Positions 18,593 to 26,853 of a stretch of DNA of 64,000 nucleotides are shown piece by piece; positions within the stretch are counted from its first letter, which is position 1; each line of letters opens with the position of its first letter. A program made the translations under genes and the position numbers. Below the pieces are notes generated by a model. It did not search any database and was not told the DNA's origin. It saw only the letters and a list, made by a program, of their open reading frames with translations. This stretch comes from Vibrio proteolyticus NBRC 13287 (GTDB lineage Bacteria; Pseudomonadota; Gammaproteobacteria; Enterobacterales; Vibrionaceae), in NCBI RefSeq assembly GCF_000467125.1, contig NZ_BATJ01000005.1, forward strand, positions 94,798 through 158,797, read 5' to 3'.

Positions 18593-19819
18593 ATGCGCTT
18601 TAAAAAAACTTTGCTCTCATTCTCAATTGCCACCGCAACACTTATCGCCATGCCTGCGAACAGCGCCCCACAACACCTAGTCAGTGCGGATATTCAACAA
18701 GAAGACATTCAGGCAACGAACGCCTGGCTGGAGATTAACCTCGGGCAGTTTCGTGAGAATATTGAGCAATTTAAGTCTCACATGAACAGCCATACAAAAA
18801 TTTGTGCTGTGATGAAAGCAGACGCTTACGGCAATGGCATTCAAGGCCTGATGCCAACGATTATTGAACAGCAGATCCCGTGTGTGGCTATCGCCAGCAA
18901 TGCAGAAGCAAAAGCAGTGCGCGACAGTGGCTTCGAAGGCCAATTGATGCGTGTGCGCTCAGCCAGCCTTGGAGAAATCAAAGACGCTCTTCATCTCAAT
19001 GTCGAAGAGCTGATCGGCAGCGCGGCGCAAGCCAACGCGCTGACCAAACTGGCTAAGACCTCAGGTCAAACAATCAAAGTTCACCTGTCACTCAACGATG
19101 GCGGTATGGGCCGTAATGGCGTTGACATGACCACCGAAGACGGCAAGCAAGAAGCTCAAAAAATCGCCAGCTCTACAGGCATACGCATTGTTGGTATCAT
19201 GACCCACTTCCCGAACTATGACGCCGATGATGTAAGACGGAAACTGGCGTCGTTTAAAGAGAGTTCTGCGTGGCTGATTGAGCACTCTCCCCTTCAACGC
19301 GATGACATTTTGCTGCACGTCGCAAACTCGTACACAGCGTTAAATGTACCAGAAGCACAGCTGGATATGGTGCGCCCGGGTGGCGTTCTGTACGGCGACC
19401 TGCCGACCAATCTGGAATACCCTTCGATTGTGTCGTTCAAAACTCGTGTGGCGTCTCTGCATCACCTGCCAGAAAACAGCACCGTTGGCTATGACAGCAG
19501 CTTTACCACCACTCAAGAGAGCCTGATGGCTAATATCCCGGTCGGCTACTCTGATGGCTACCCTCGCAAAATGGGCAACAAAGCGGAAGTCATCATCAAT
19601 GGTCAGCGCGCGCAAGTCGCCGGTGTGGCCTCAATGAACACCACCATGGTCGATGTTTCCAACATCAAAGGAGTCAAGCCTGGTAGTGAAGTCGTACTGT
19701 TTGGCAGCTCGAAAGGCCAAACCATCTCTGCCGCAGAAATGGAAAATAGCGCCGAAGTTATCTTCCCGGAGCTTTACACCATTTGGGGCAATGCCAACCC
19801 AAGAATCTACGTAAAATAA
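18593..19819 (+). CDS. bsrV: Periplasmic broad-spectrum amino acid racemase (BsrV type)
   Basis: A 408-residue PLP-dependent fold-type III racemase with a Sec signal peptide ([10 protein letters not shown] to about ANSA, residue 24), unlike cytosolic Alr. Lys75 in MKADAYGNG is the PLP lysine; VGYDSSF supplies the opposite-face tyrosine. Arg120 and Arg122 (LMRVRSAS) fit the arginine pair I recall from the V. cholerae BsrV specificity footprint. At the recalled alanine position the sequence has Ser166 (HLSLN), with Asn168 kept. BsrV makes non-canonical D-amino acids such as D-Met and D-Leu that remodel peptidoglycan. GGAGA lies before the ATG and a strong terminator follows. Single gene. Confidence 0.93.
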   Translation: MRFKKTLLSFSIATATLIAMPANSAPQHLVSADIQQEDIQATNAWLEINLGQFRENIEQFKSHMNSHTKICAVMKADAYGNGIQGLMPTIIEQQIPCVAIASNAEAKAVRDSGFEGQLMRVRSASLGEIKDALHLNVEELIGSAAQANALTKLAKTSGQTIKVHLSLNDGGMGRNGVDMTTEDGKQEAQKIASSTGIRIVGIMTHFPNYDADDVRRKLASFKESSAWLIEHSPLQRDDILLHVANSYTALNVPEAQLDMVRPGGVLYGDLPTNLEYPSIVSFKTRVASLHHLPENSTVGYDSSFTTTQESLMANIPVGYSDGYPRKMGNKAEVIINGQRAQVAGVASMNTTMVDVSNIKGVKPGSEVVLFGSSKGQTISAAEMENSAEVIFPELYTIWGNANPRIYVK

Positions 19820-19837
19820 GTGTTGGGCAGATAAAAC

Positions 19838-19861
19838 AAAGCGAGCCTTTTGGCTCGCTTT
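19838..19861 (+). terminator. Intrinsic terminator of bsrV
   Basis: AAAGCGAGCC-TTTT-GGCTCGCTTT, 10-base arms, 18 bases after the bsrV stop. The T-run is short on the plus side. Confidence 0.85.
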
Positions 19862-19946
19862 ATGTTTATTACGCTGTTGCAGGTTCAGATTGAATCTTGT
19901 GCTGAATTTGGTGAATACCCAACTTCGACCTGCAAGCTTAATCAGG

Positions 19947-20318
19947 CTAAACGCGTTCGACTAACCCAAATTTTTTAAAAAAGTCCGATAAATCTAACGT
20001 GGCTAAGTCTTTAAACTCACCCGCATCGTAAAAACGTCCTTTACACGTCGGGCAACTTTCAAACCAAATATGCGGCTGCTTTGGATCCACCAGGCGCAAT
20101 AACTGATTGTTCGGGCACACTGGGCAATTGATACGGTCTATGGCGTTAAAGGCTTTACCCACTTCTTCATCCCCCGAATCAATTACCTCTGCCAGAGGTT
20201 TCATTGCTTCGACTTCATAAGCGTCAATCCACAACCCCTTGCACTCAGTACAACGTTCCACATCACCCAACGGGGTTTGCAGCTGTTCGAAATCAGAATG
20301 ACATTTTGGACACTTCAT
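19947..20318 (-). CDS. TFIIB-type zinc-ribbon protein
   Basis: A 123-residue protein with two zinc-ribbon units: CPKC...CTEC in residues 3-26, followed by KGLWIDAYE, and CPVC...CPTC near 65-92, followed by KGRFYDAGE. The repeated C-x2-C-(K)G-x-(W/F)-(I/Y)-D-x-x-E pattern is typical of zf-TFIIB domain proteins of unknown role. AAGGAAT precedes the ATG. Single gene, convergent with bsrV. Confidence 0.85.
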   Translation of the reverse strand: MKCPKCHSDFEQLQTPLGDVERCTECKGLWIDAYEVEAMKPLAEVIDSGDEEVGKAFNAIDRINCPVCPNNQLLRLVDPKQPHIWFESCPTCKGRFYDAGEFKDLATLDLSDFFKKFGLVERV

Positions 20319-20668
20319 ATTTATTCCTTGTTGATCCAGTTATATTTAATTGAGTAAAGCAAGCAGCGTCAGAACTGTGTATCACCACTGAACATAAGGC
20401 ATTATACTCATTGTTTTTCTTTGTACGGCGTATAAATAACAAATTAATCATTTAATGAAGAATATCATTATTATGATGCCATCCAAATAACTACTTAACA
20501 ACATTAACAACCGAATAATCAGATACTTATTACAATTTGATTAGTGTGTGGATACTTGATAAACGTCACATCTACTCATAAGAAACTATTGATTATTTTG
20601 AAAATAAACCACCTATCTATTAGTATTTACGAAAAATCATCCCCCCAAAAAAATTAAAAGGTATATGA
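20319..20668. other. AT-rich intergenic region
   Basis: 350 AT-rich bases between divergent genes. It should hold both promoters. A run ATCATTATTATGATG near 20463-20477 is loosely like a Fur half-site pair but too weak to call. Nothing else was recognised. Confidence 0.4.
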
Positions 20669-21502
20669 ATGAATCTCAACTGGATTAACAAAATCCTATT
20701 TGGGGTGAGCTTGTTATTTATCAGCGCCAGTGCATTGGCAAAACAGCCTCAGGATCCCTACGTAGAATTCGTCAAAATGGACTTTTCTCCAAAGGTTCAA
20801 GACCTTGTCGCCCGTGTATTATCTGAGCAGTATTCAGTCTCTCAGTCTTCTATGGAAACGTTTGTAAAAGAAAACGTGTTTACTGAAGAATTAGAGACTG
20901 CACTCATAGCGCGTTACCAAGAGGTTGTGACTCGGGATGAAATGACAAAAATGGTTGATATTAAGCGCTCTGACTCTTGTCAAAAGATGCTGACTGACCC
21001 AAATATCTTTGAATTCTTATCAACGAACGTCCTTACCCCGGGTGTCACCGATGACCTTTTAGTCTGTCTTGACAAGTTTCATAGCCTGTCAGGTGGTAAA
21101 GAAAAGCTCATCAAAATGACTGAGGCAAAATCCGAGATATTCCAACAAATACTTAAGAAGCATCAACCAGCTTTTAAGCAACTGATCAAGCCTGGTTTTA
21201 TCTTGGCTGTGGCGAAGAAGATGAACGAACAAGCACCTGTTCAGGTCGATGATGCGCAACGTCTGGACAAAGCGACCGTCCTGAATAATACGTTAGAGAT
21301 TCAATTTACCTATTTAGATACATTCGCTAAAGATGATTGGTTGGATATTGATTCTGAATTACTGAAATCTAATGTTTGCTCAAGCCTGTCAAGCATCCTG
21401 GATACTGGCGCATCGATCAGATACGTCTGGTTTAATCTGAACAAAACCTTTATCACATCGAAAACATACCAACCGAAAGACTGTGTTAGCTCTGATAGTT
21501 AA
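20669..21502 (+). CDS. Secreted hypothetical protein
   Basis: A 277-residue protein with a clear signal peptide: MNLNWINK, a hydrophobic core, then SASALA just before residue 25. The mature part is mostly helical and charged, with no family I recognise. Cysteines at roughly 102, 128, 237 and 272 (SDSCQ, LLVCLDK, NVCSS, KDCVS) could form two disulfides in the periplasm. AAAAGG lies before the ATG. Monocistronic with its own terminator. Function unknown. Confidence 0.8.
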   Translation: MNLNWINKILFGVSLLFISASALAKQPQDPYVEFVKMDFSPKVQDLVARVLSEQYSVSQSSMETFVKENVFTEELETALIARYQEVVTRDEMTKMVDIKRSDSCQKMLTDPNIFEFLSTNVLTPGVTDDLLVCLDKFHSLSGGKEKLIKMTEAKSEIFQQILKKHQPAFKQLIKPGFILAVAKKMNEQAPVQVDDAQRLDKATVLNNTLEIQFTYLDTFAKDDWLDIDSELLKSNVCSSLSSILDTGASIRYVWFNLNKTFITSKTYQPKDCVSSDS

Positions 21503-21508
21503 GTGAAC

Positions 21509-21538
21509 AAAAAAGCGAACCGTCAGGTTCGCTTTTTT
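21509..21538. terminator. Bidirectional intrinsic terminator
   Basis: AAAAAGCGAACC-GTCA-GGTTCGCTTTTT with T-runs on both strands. It serves the secreted-protein gene on the left and possibly the minus-strand HhH gene on the right. Confidence 0.9.
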
Positions 21539-21554
21539 GTTTCAGGCTGACGCT

Positions 21555-21791
21555 TCATACCGACTCTTTTGCCCGCGCGATGGCCGCTTCAATCGCAGAT
21601 TTAGCTTGCGGGCTATTTTTCCAACACGTCGTTCTCAACATCGAAGCCACTCTGTCAGCAATCTCGTCTGCGCGATAAGTGGCAAGCTCTGACAGTGAAT
21701 CAATACCGATCTCCTCGAATCGTTTGACTACCGTCGGCCCCACTCCTTTTACCGCTAACAGCGCTTGTCGTTCTGAATCTGAAAATGCCAT
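21555..21791 (-). CDS. Helix-hairpin-helix protein (Cdd1-like)
   Basis: A 78-residue protein dominated by a helix-hairpin-helix unit: LLAVKGVGPTVVKRFEEIGIDSLSELA (about 12-38), the fold used for non-specific DNA binding. The end (TCWKNSPQAKSAI) resembles small 'pathogenicity locus' Cdd1-type proteins. GGGAGA precedes the ATG at 21791; an upstream start 12 bases earlier is less likely. It lies 24 bases downstream of the lipoprotein gene on the same strand. Role unknown. Confidence 0.75.
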   Translation of the reverse strand: MAFSDSERQALLAVKGVGPTVVKRFEEIGIDSLSELATYRADEIADRVASMLRTTCWKNSPQAKSAIEAAIARAKESV

Positions 21792-21815
21792 ATATTCTCC
21801 CAAAAACTAGCGTTA

Positions 21816-22295
21816 TCACTGTGTGCCAAATGCTTTCGCAGACGCCATCATGTGGTTGATAGAATCAATTAAACGCTCGGCTTTATCCAAGCGCCGAGTA
21901 TAGAAACGTTTTACGATATGATGTTCATCATTTTTCAACTGTACTATGTACCAGTCACGTTTGCTGTAAAGCTCTAAACGGGATAATGAGTTGAAGTAGT
22001 AACGTGTCGAGACATCCAGTGTTTTAAGGTTTATCGACGAGAACACTAATTGTGAATTCACAACACCACTGCTTAGTGAGTGACCCTTAACCTCAATTCC
22101 GTCTGCTAACCCTAAATAGTCTTTAGTAATCACAACGCCTTCTGGCCGATATTTTAACGGCTGTTCCATAACCACCTGTTCGATGATCTTTGCTGCTAAT
22201 TCATCACTTTGAACTAACTGGGCTGAATATGGAATCGAGGTTGCAGTACAACCACTTAGTAAAAGGAAGGAAAGTAACAAAAAGCGTTGAATCAC
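21816..22295 (-). CDS. Hypothetical lipoprotein
   Basis: A 159-residue lipoprotein: with the GTG at 22295 it begins MIQRFLLLSFLLLSGC, where LLSGC is a good lipobox and the cysteine is residue 16. AGAGG lies 8 bases before that GTG. A longer GTG start at 22319 would put an odd polar stretch before the hydrophobic core. The mature part has alternating strands with no recognised family. Probably anchored to the inner face of the outer membrane. Confidence 0.72.
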   Translation of the reverse strand: MIQRFLLLSFLLLSGCTATSIPYSAQLVQSDELAAKIIEQVVMEQPLKYRPEGVVITKDYLGLADGIEVKGHSLSSGVVNSQLVFSSINLKTLDVSTRYYFNSLSRLELYSKRDWYIVQLKNDEHHIVKRFYTRRLDKAERLIDSINHMMASAKAFGTQ

Positions 22296-22986
22296 CTCAA
22301 ATGCCTCTACTGTGTTCACTCATATACAACTGGTCAGCGCAACGATTTGCTTTCAAAACGCAGGTTATCACTTTTGATCCAAGATGCTCACAACCGGCCA
22401 CCATTGTGCCACCTCACTCTATATGCAACAACACAAGTATATTAATAGTTAGATGTTTATCATGCTCTTATGCTTTTCAAAACGATGGTAACAAGATCAA
22501 AACAGCGAGCCTCTTTGCTCGCCTTTGAACGCGTTTCTGGATGAATTGCAGTAGCTCACAATCACAGACTCTCGAGCCGTTGACCGATTATGTTATCTTC
22601 AACAAAACCGCGCCACGTTAATTATAGGAGAATAGTATCAATAACTAACAGGATATGAGACGTAAATTGAGCCATTAACTCTCTAATATAGAGATAAATT
22701 ATTTATTTTTTGTGAGGTTTTTTCGTTCAAGCTTCTCCATTTTAAGAGGGGACTCTCAATCCTAAACCGATACTTTTGTATTGTACAATAGAGAAAGTCA
22801 GCGACTTATCTAGTTGTTTATACTTTATTCATTTATAAAATATGTCATGTAGTGTGGATTAACTTCAACAAAATTCACTTGTTACTATCCCCCTATTGGT
22901 AAATAAATTTTCAATATTTTTAATAAAAAGTAGAAAGTGTCGCCATATAGATAAATAGTTTACTAAAGAGGATTTGAAGAGAACCA
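22296..22986. other. Long AT-rich intergenic region
   Basis: About 690 bases. A hairpin GCGAGC-CTCTTT-GCTCGC at 22505-22522 followed by CTTTG looks like an old terminator with no gene before it on the plus strand. TATTGTACAATA at 22779-22790 is a perfect 12-bp palindrome that might be an operator. The rest is low-complexity AT-rich sequence leading into the propeller gene. No convincing coding frame. Confidence 0.45.
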
Positions 22987-24378
22987 ATGACGTACCGACT
23001 ATCTATAATTATGTTATCTACTTTTACGTTTTACACCTACGCTTCTGATTTTGACCTTGAAAAATCTAACATTACAAACGAGGATATATTTTCTCCATAT
23101 ATCATTAACTCCAATTCAAACATGGTACCATCTGGCAATTCGGGGAGTTATATAAAGCCTCATAGTATGTCAATTACAGATAGTGGCAAGTACGTACTAT
23201 TTCATAATACCTTACCTAGAATACCACTTGCGGATGATAGTTTAGATGGTGGATATTTCCTAAAGAACACAGAAACAAACCAAACAACACGATTGGGACA
23301 ACCAGCAAGTTTAGCTTACAATGTCAAAATGATAAATCCTTCCATGTCCTCTAACGGTAGATACATTGGCTTTACATATACCGAAAACTCGAGGGATTAT
23401 AACGGCGTCATATGGGACAGATTAGAAGACAAACTACTGAATGCAAAATACCCTGATGAAATGGAAGGAAAATGTATAAATAAGCAAACCCATTTCAACA
23501 TTTATCCTATTAATGAAAACTTTTCGTATTATGAATATACTTGCGACACAGGAAACAAGTTAAAAAACGATAAAGAAAAAGTCGTCGGAATAACCGACAT
23601 ACAAAACAAATCCTCTAGAGTAATTAACATTGATATAGACGGAGATTTAGCAAACATATGGTTATCTCCATCAAGAGTTATTTCTAACGATGGACGTTAT
23701 CTAACGTATACATCAACGGAGCAAATGGACATCAATAATATTTATGATGATAAAAATAAAGAAATAGCCATATACCTATATGATAGAATAAAACATAAAT
23801 CTATAAAAATAAAGTCGAACAAAACAGACTTTATCCATCAACCTAGCAATTTTTATTCATCTATTAGCCCTGATGGAAAGTTCCTGATATATCCGGCAAA
23901 AAAACCAGAAAATCCTGAAAAAAACATAGAATTTACAGAAAGTACATACCTATCATTATATAATATTGATACAGGAATTTCTGAATATGTAAAAGGACCA
24001 GATGACAAACTTATTCATAGTGTTATGAGCCCAACCATATCAAACAATGGTGAAAGCATCGCTTTCTTATCAAAAAGTGAAGAATATAACACTGCTGTGA
24101 GTTATGGCCCTAAAGGTCCTCAGGCATATTATTATGATCGCATCAATGAAAAAATACTCCACGTAAGTATTTCACAAATTACTGGAGAAAGTGTCACTTC
24201 ATCAGACGCCCTCGTATACGGTAATGGTAAAGGCATCTTATGGGCATCTTCATCAGGTTTAGTAGACCAAAGAGAGAGTGGAACTAAGCATTTATATACT
24301 TTAGGAAAGCCTATTATTCCTGAGATATGTAAGCCTTACTTAGATAATTTAGATGTTCGGAGCAATTTACCATTTTGA
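22987..24378 (+). CDS. Secreted beta-propeller-like protein (PD40/TolB-type repeats), AT-rich orphan
   Basis: A 463-residue protein with a signal peptide (MTYRLSIIMLSTFTFYTYA, cleaved before SDFDL). At least five repeats carry the PD40/TolB-like core: SITDSGKYVLF, NPSMSSNGRYIGF, SRVISNDGRYLTY, SSISPDGKFLIY and SPTISNNGESIAF, spaced about 60-75 residues, which suggests a five- to seven-bladed propeller outside the cytoplasm. Codon use is strikingly AT-rich (many AAA, ATA, TTA) compared with flanking genes, pointing to horizontal transfer. Its own hairpin follows at 24472. No partner genes; role unknown. Confidence 0.8.
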   Translation: MTYRLSIIMLSTFTFYTYASDFDLEKSNITNEDIFSPYIINSNSNMVPSGNSGSYIKPHSMSITDSGKYVLFHNTLPRIPLADDSLDGGYFLKNTETNQTTRLGQPASLAYNVKMINPSMSSNGRYIGFTYTENSRDYNGVIWDRLEDKLLNAKYPDEMEGKCINKQTHFNIYPINENFSYYEYTCDTGNKLKNDKEKVVGITDIQNKSSRVINIDIDGDLANIWLSPSRVISNDGRYLTYTSTEQMDINNIYDDKNKEIAIYLYDRIKHKSIKIKSNKTDFIHQPSNFYSSISPDGKFLIYPAKKPENPEKNIEFTESTYLSLYNIDTGISEYVKGPDDKLIHSVMSPTISNNGESIAFLSKSEEYNTAVSYGPKGPQAYYYDRINEKILHVSISQITGESVTSSDALVYGNGKGILWASSSGLVDQRESGTKHLYTLGKPIIPEICKPYLDNLDVRSNLPF

Positions 24379-24471
24379 TGGTGAGCTTGATACGTACTAT
24401 TGAATGAGATTATTGTTTGTTGCTACTACGGCTATTTTAGCCTTAGCGCAACTTGATAAATTCAAGGCCAA

Positions 24472-24494
24472 AAGAGTCGCTATTAGCGGCTCTT
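24472..24494 (+). terminator. Terminator of the propeller-like gene
   Basis: AAGAGTCGC-TATTA-GCGGCTCTT, nine-base arms with one G-T pair, about 95 bases after the stop and followed by an AT-rich stretch. Confidence 0.65.
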
Positions 24495-24602
24495 AATTAT
24501 TATAGAGTTCTAACTTCTCAAGAATAACATATACGTGCAACTGTTTAATATTGTAACTTTCATGATTTGTAATGTATTATGCCCAACTACACAAACTAAG
24601 AA

Positions 24603-24779
24603 ATGGACACAAGTCGGATATCTATTTCATTAGAAGTCCACTATCGAATTGATTACTATCGTTATCTGCATGAGATTGTTGCTGAAAAACTCCGGCCGAT
24701 TTCAGTCAGTGATGAAGCACTGTCGAAAGCTATTTACATTTTCGAAGGTGACTCAGTGACTACCATAGCTTTATCCTAA
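24603..24779 (+). CDS. Small hypothetical ORF (58 residues)
   Basis: An ATG-to-TAA frame of 58 codons, beginning MDTSRISISLEV and ending GDSVTTIALS. Its composition (HYRIDYYRYLHEIVAEKL) is protein-like, but the ribosome site is weak and no family is recognised. It could be a short real gene or a fragment left by a decayed transferred region. Confidence 0.3.
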   Translation: MDTSRISISLEVHYRIDYYRYLHEIVAEKLRPISVSDEALSKAIYIFEGDSVTTIALS

Positions 24780-25000
24780 ACGCTTGACTCAAACAGCTTC
24801 TTGATAAAAAACCGGAATGTGGAAATGTTTGAAAGGAGAGTTTTGATGGCGGTAAAACATGTGTTGTTTTGTACGCAATAAAGAGGCCACGTCATTTAGC
24901 CAAATTGTTATAATACAAAAATGGTCCCCTTAGTCGTCACCATTCAGATGAAACTAACATGCACACCTGTCTGCAGTGTTCAATGCAGAGCATTTAAGAC

Positions 25001-25028
25001 GAAAAAAAGCGAGCACTAAGCTCGCTTT
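25001..25028 (-). terminator. Intrinsic terminator of ackA
   Basis: On the minus strand: AAAGCGAGC-TTAGT-GCTCGC followed by a long T-run. It lies 24 bases after the acetate kinase stop. Confidence 0.92.
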
Positions 25029-25051
25029 CAAACATATGATTTCAATAACTA

Positions 25052-26245
25052 CTACAGCAGTTCAACTGATTGTCGGGCGATAACGTACTCTTCGTTGGTT
25101 GGGATAACCATCGCCACAGCGCCCAGCAGCTCGGATTGAGCAATAATGCCAGCGCTGCCAAAGCGTGCCTCTTCGTTGCCCTTCTCATCTTCCACAAAGC
25201 CCAATAGTTTGAGGTTGTTGAGAATTTCGCGGCGAATTGGCAACGAGTTCTCACCGATACCGCCCGTAAAGATGATAGCGTCCAGGCTGTCGAGCGGAAT
25301 CAGGTATGAACCAATGTATTTAGCAACACGATACGTGAAGACTTCGAACGCCAGTTTCGCGCCCTCATGTCCCTGCTCCATCGCTTCTAGAATCCCACGT
25401 GCATCAGACGTCAGGCCCGACACCCCGAGGAAACCTGACTTTTTATTCAGCGCTTCAAACACCTGCTCCTGACTCCAGCCTTTCTTCATCAGAAATTCGA
25501 TGATCCCAGGATCCAGGTCACCAGAGCGAGTCCCCATCATCAAGCCAGCCAGCGGCGTAAAGCCCATCGACGTGTCAACAGACTGGCCATCGCGTATAGC
25601 ACATACCGAGGCGCCATTACCCAAGTGGACAGAAATAAAGTTCGATTCCTCAGCCTTCTTGCCCAACATTTTAGCCGCTTCACGGCTGACGTAATAATGG
25701 CTAGTGCCGTGGAAACCGTATCGGCGGATCCCATACTGTTCATACAGTTCATGCGCAATTGCACCAGTGAACGCCTTGCGAGGCATAGTTTGGTGGAATG
25801 CGGTATCGAACACTGCGAATTGAGGCAGCTCAGGGAACGCCTGCATCGACGCCTGGATACCCTTCGCACCTGCCGGGTTGTGGAGCGGAGCAAGATCAGA
25901 CAGGCTCTTAATTTCAGCCAGCACCTTATCATCAATACGAACAGTCGAAGTGAATTTTTCCCCGCCATGAACGATACGGTGACCAACGGCAACTATATCT
26001 TTGCTGAACCCTAATGTGTCCATCAGGTCAACGATTCGGTTAATGGCGTGCTGGTGGTGATTGTCAGGGGCGGTAATCGCCTCTTCGGTTTTGTCACCGT
26101 CGTATTTCCAACTAATCACCGCTTCTGGCAGACCAAAGCATTCGCCAAGCCCACTGATGATGGCGTCACCGGTTTGAGAATCGATCACTGCGAATTTCAG
26201 CGAAGAGCTACCAGAGTTGATGACCAGCACGAACTTATTAGACAT
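25052..26245 (-). CDS. ackA: Acetate kinase (unlinked copy)
   Basis: A 397-residue acetate kinase, full length. Family signatures are present: VINSGSSSLKF at the start, RYGFHGTSHYYVS (about 180), HLGNGASVCAI, MGFTPLAGLMMGTRSGDLDPG and FTGGIGENS. It interconverts acetate + ATP and acetyl phosphate. The usual partner pta is not adjacent, so this is probably the second Vibrio acetate kinase rather than the ackA-pta copy (inference from context). It stands alone with its own terminator. Confidence 0.96.
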   Translation of the reverse strand: MSNKFVLVINSGSSSLKFAVIDSQTGDAIISGLGECFGLPEAVISWKYDGDKTEEAITAPDNHHQHAINRIVDLMDTLGFSKDIVAVGHRIVHGGEKFTSTVRIDDKVLAEIKSLSDLAPLHNPAGAKGIQASMQAFPELPQFAVFDTAFHQTMPRKAFTGAIAHELYEQYGIRRYGFHGTSHYYVSREAAKMLGKKAEESNFISVHLGNGASVCAIRDGQSVDTSMGFTPLAGLMMGTRSGDLDPGIIEFLMKKGWSQEQVFEALNKKSGFLGVSGLTSDARGILEAMEQGHEGAKLAFEVFTYRVAKYIGSYLIPLDSLDAIIFTGGIGENSLPIRREILNNLKLLGFVEDEKGNEEARFGSAGIIAQSELLGAVAMVIPTNEEYVIARQSVELL

Positions 26246-26374
26246 GAATTATGTATCCTGTTTCAGACTGAGGGTCGAAGTGTTTCACTTCTTGTTTGTA
26301 TTGATCCATTATTCAATAATTTTTGAATCTTTCAACTTTGTTTTAATTTTTATTTTCTCTCAAACGAAATTTTC

Positions 26375-26388
26375 TTGATCTACAGCAA
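26375..26388. promoter_or_regulatory. Possible FNR-like site upstream of ackA
   Basis: TTGATCTACAGCAA has one perfect FNR half (TTGAT) and one imperfect (AGCAA instead of ATCAA), about 130 bases before the ackA start. Anaerobic control would make sense, but the match is modest. Confidence 0.3.
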
Positions 26389-26493
26389 GCAGCGATTTTT
26401 TTTATCCAATGAAATATATCGGTGATCACAACGAATGCCCGAACGGTATGCCCGGAGTGGCAACAAAAAACGTATCGTTACCACCCCGTTTGA

Positions 26494-26778
26494 TTAGTCC
26501 CAGATCAGCACTATGGTTTCACGCCGGGCAAACATTTCCATGTGCTGCTCAAGCACCTGTTTGAGCATTGCCAGTTGCTTGTCGTCTTCCGCTTCACAAA
26601 AAATACTCAGCGTGCTGCGCTTCTCATCGACTTCCATTCTGGCCGTACCAACCGGGAAATGAACTATGCCCTGCCATTCGTCCCATTGTGCATGCACTTT
26701 ACGTGCAAAATGGCGACACAACACCACCAAATACTTACTGACATGTTCAGAGTGAACGTGAGTTTTTGCATGTAACAT
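26494..26778 (-). CDS. DUF2218-family protein
   Basis: A 94-residue protein matching my memory of the DUF2218 family: it opens with a His-rich segment (LHAKTHVHSEHVSKYLVVLCRHFARK), then HFPVGTARMEV and the closing strand. TGGAG precedes the ATG at 26778; the frame runs 54 bases further upstream but that part overlaps a hairpin. It lies 75 bases after the siderophore receptor gene on the same strand, so it may be part of the iron-regulated transcript. Function unknown. Confidence 0.75.
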   Translation of the reverse strand: MLHAKTHVHSEHVSKYLVVLCRHFARKVHAQWDEWQGIVHFPVGTARMEVDEKRSTLSIFCEAEDDKQLAMLKQVLEQHMEMFARRETIVLIWD

Positions 26779-26812
26779 GATTTTCTCCAAATGCGGTAGC
26801 TCAACGCCAAAA

Positions 26813-26835
26813 GGCTTGCCAAAAAATGGCAAGCC
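26813..26835 (-). terminator. Hairpin between vctA and the DUF2218 gene
   Basis: GGCTTGCC and GGCAAGCC pair around a T-rich loop on the minus strand, followed by TTTT. It lies 19 bases after vctA and could end most vctA transcription while letting some reach the DUF2218 gene. Confidence 0.7.
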
Positions 26836-26853
26836 TGAGCCGAAAAAGGATGA

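Larger units (their letters stand above)
24379..25000. other. AT-rich intergenic region with small ORF remnants
   Basis: About 620 bases after the propeller gene. It holds a terminator at 24472, a 58-codon frame at 24603, and at 24846-24881 an 11-codon frame (MAVKHVLFCTQ) with an excellent AAAGGAG site 6-7 bases before its ATG, which may be a beheaded gene or a leader peptide. Nothing else recognised. Confidence 0.45.

Noticed and set aside
26246..26493. CRP site in the ackA upstream region (GTGATCACAA near 26423)
   Set aside because: Only one half-site is convincing; spacing to a second half does not fit.
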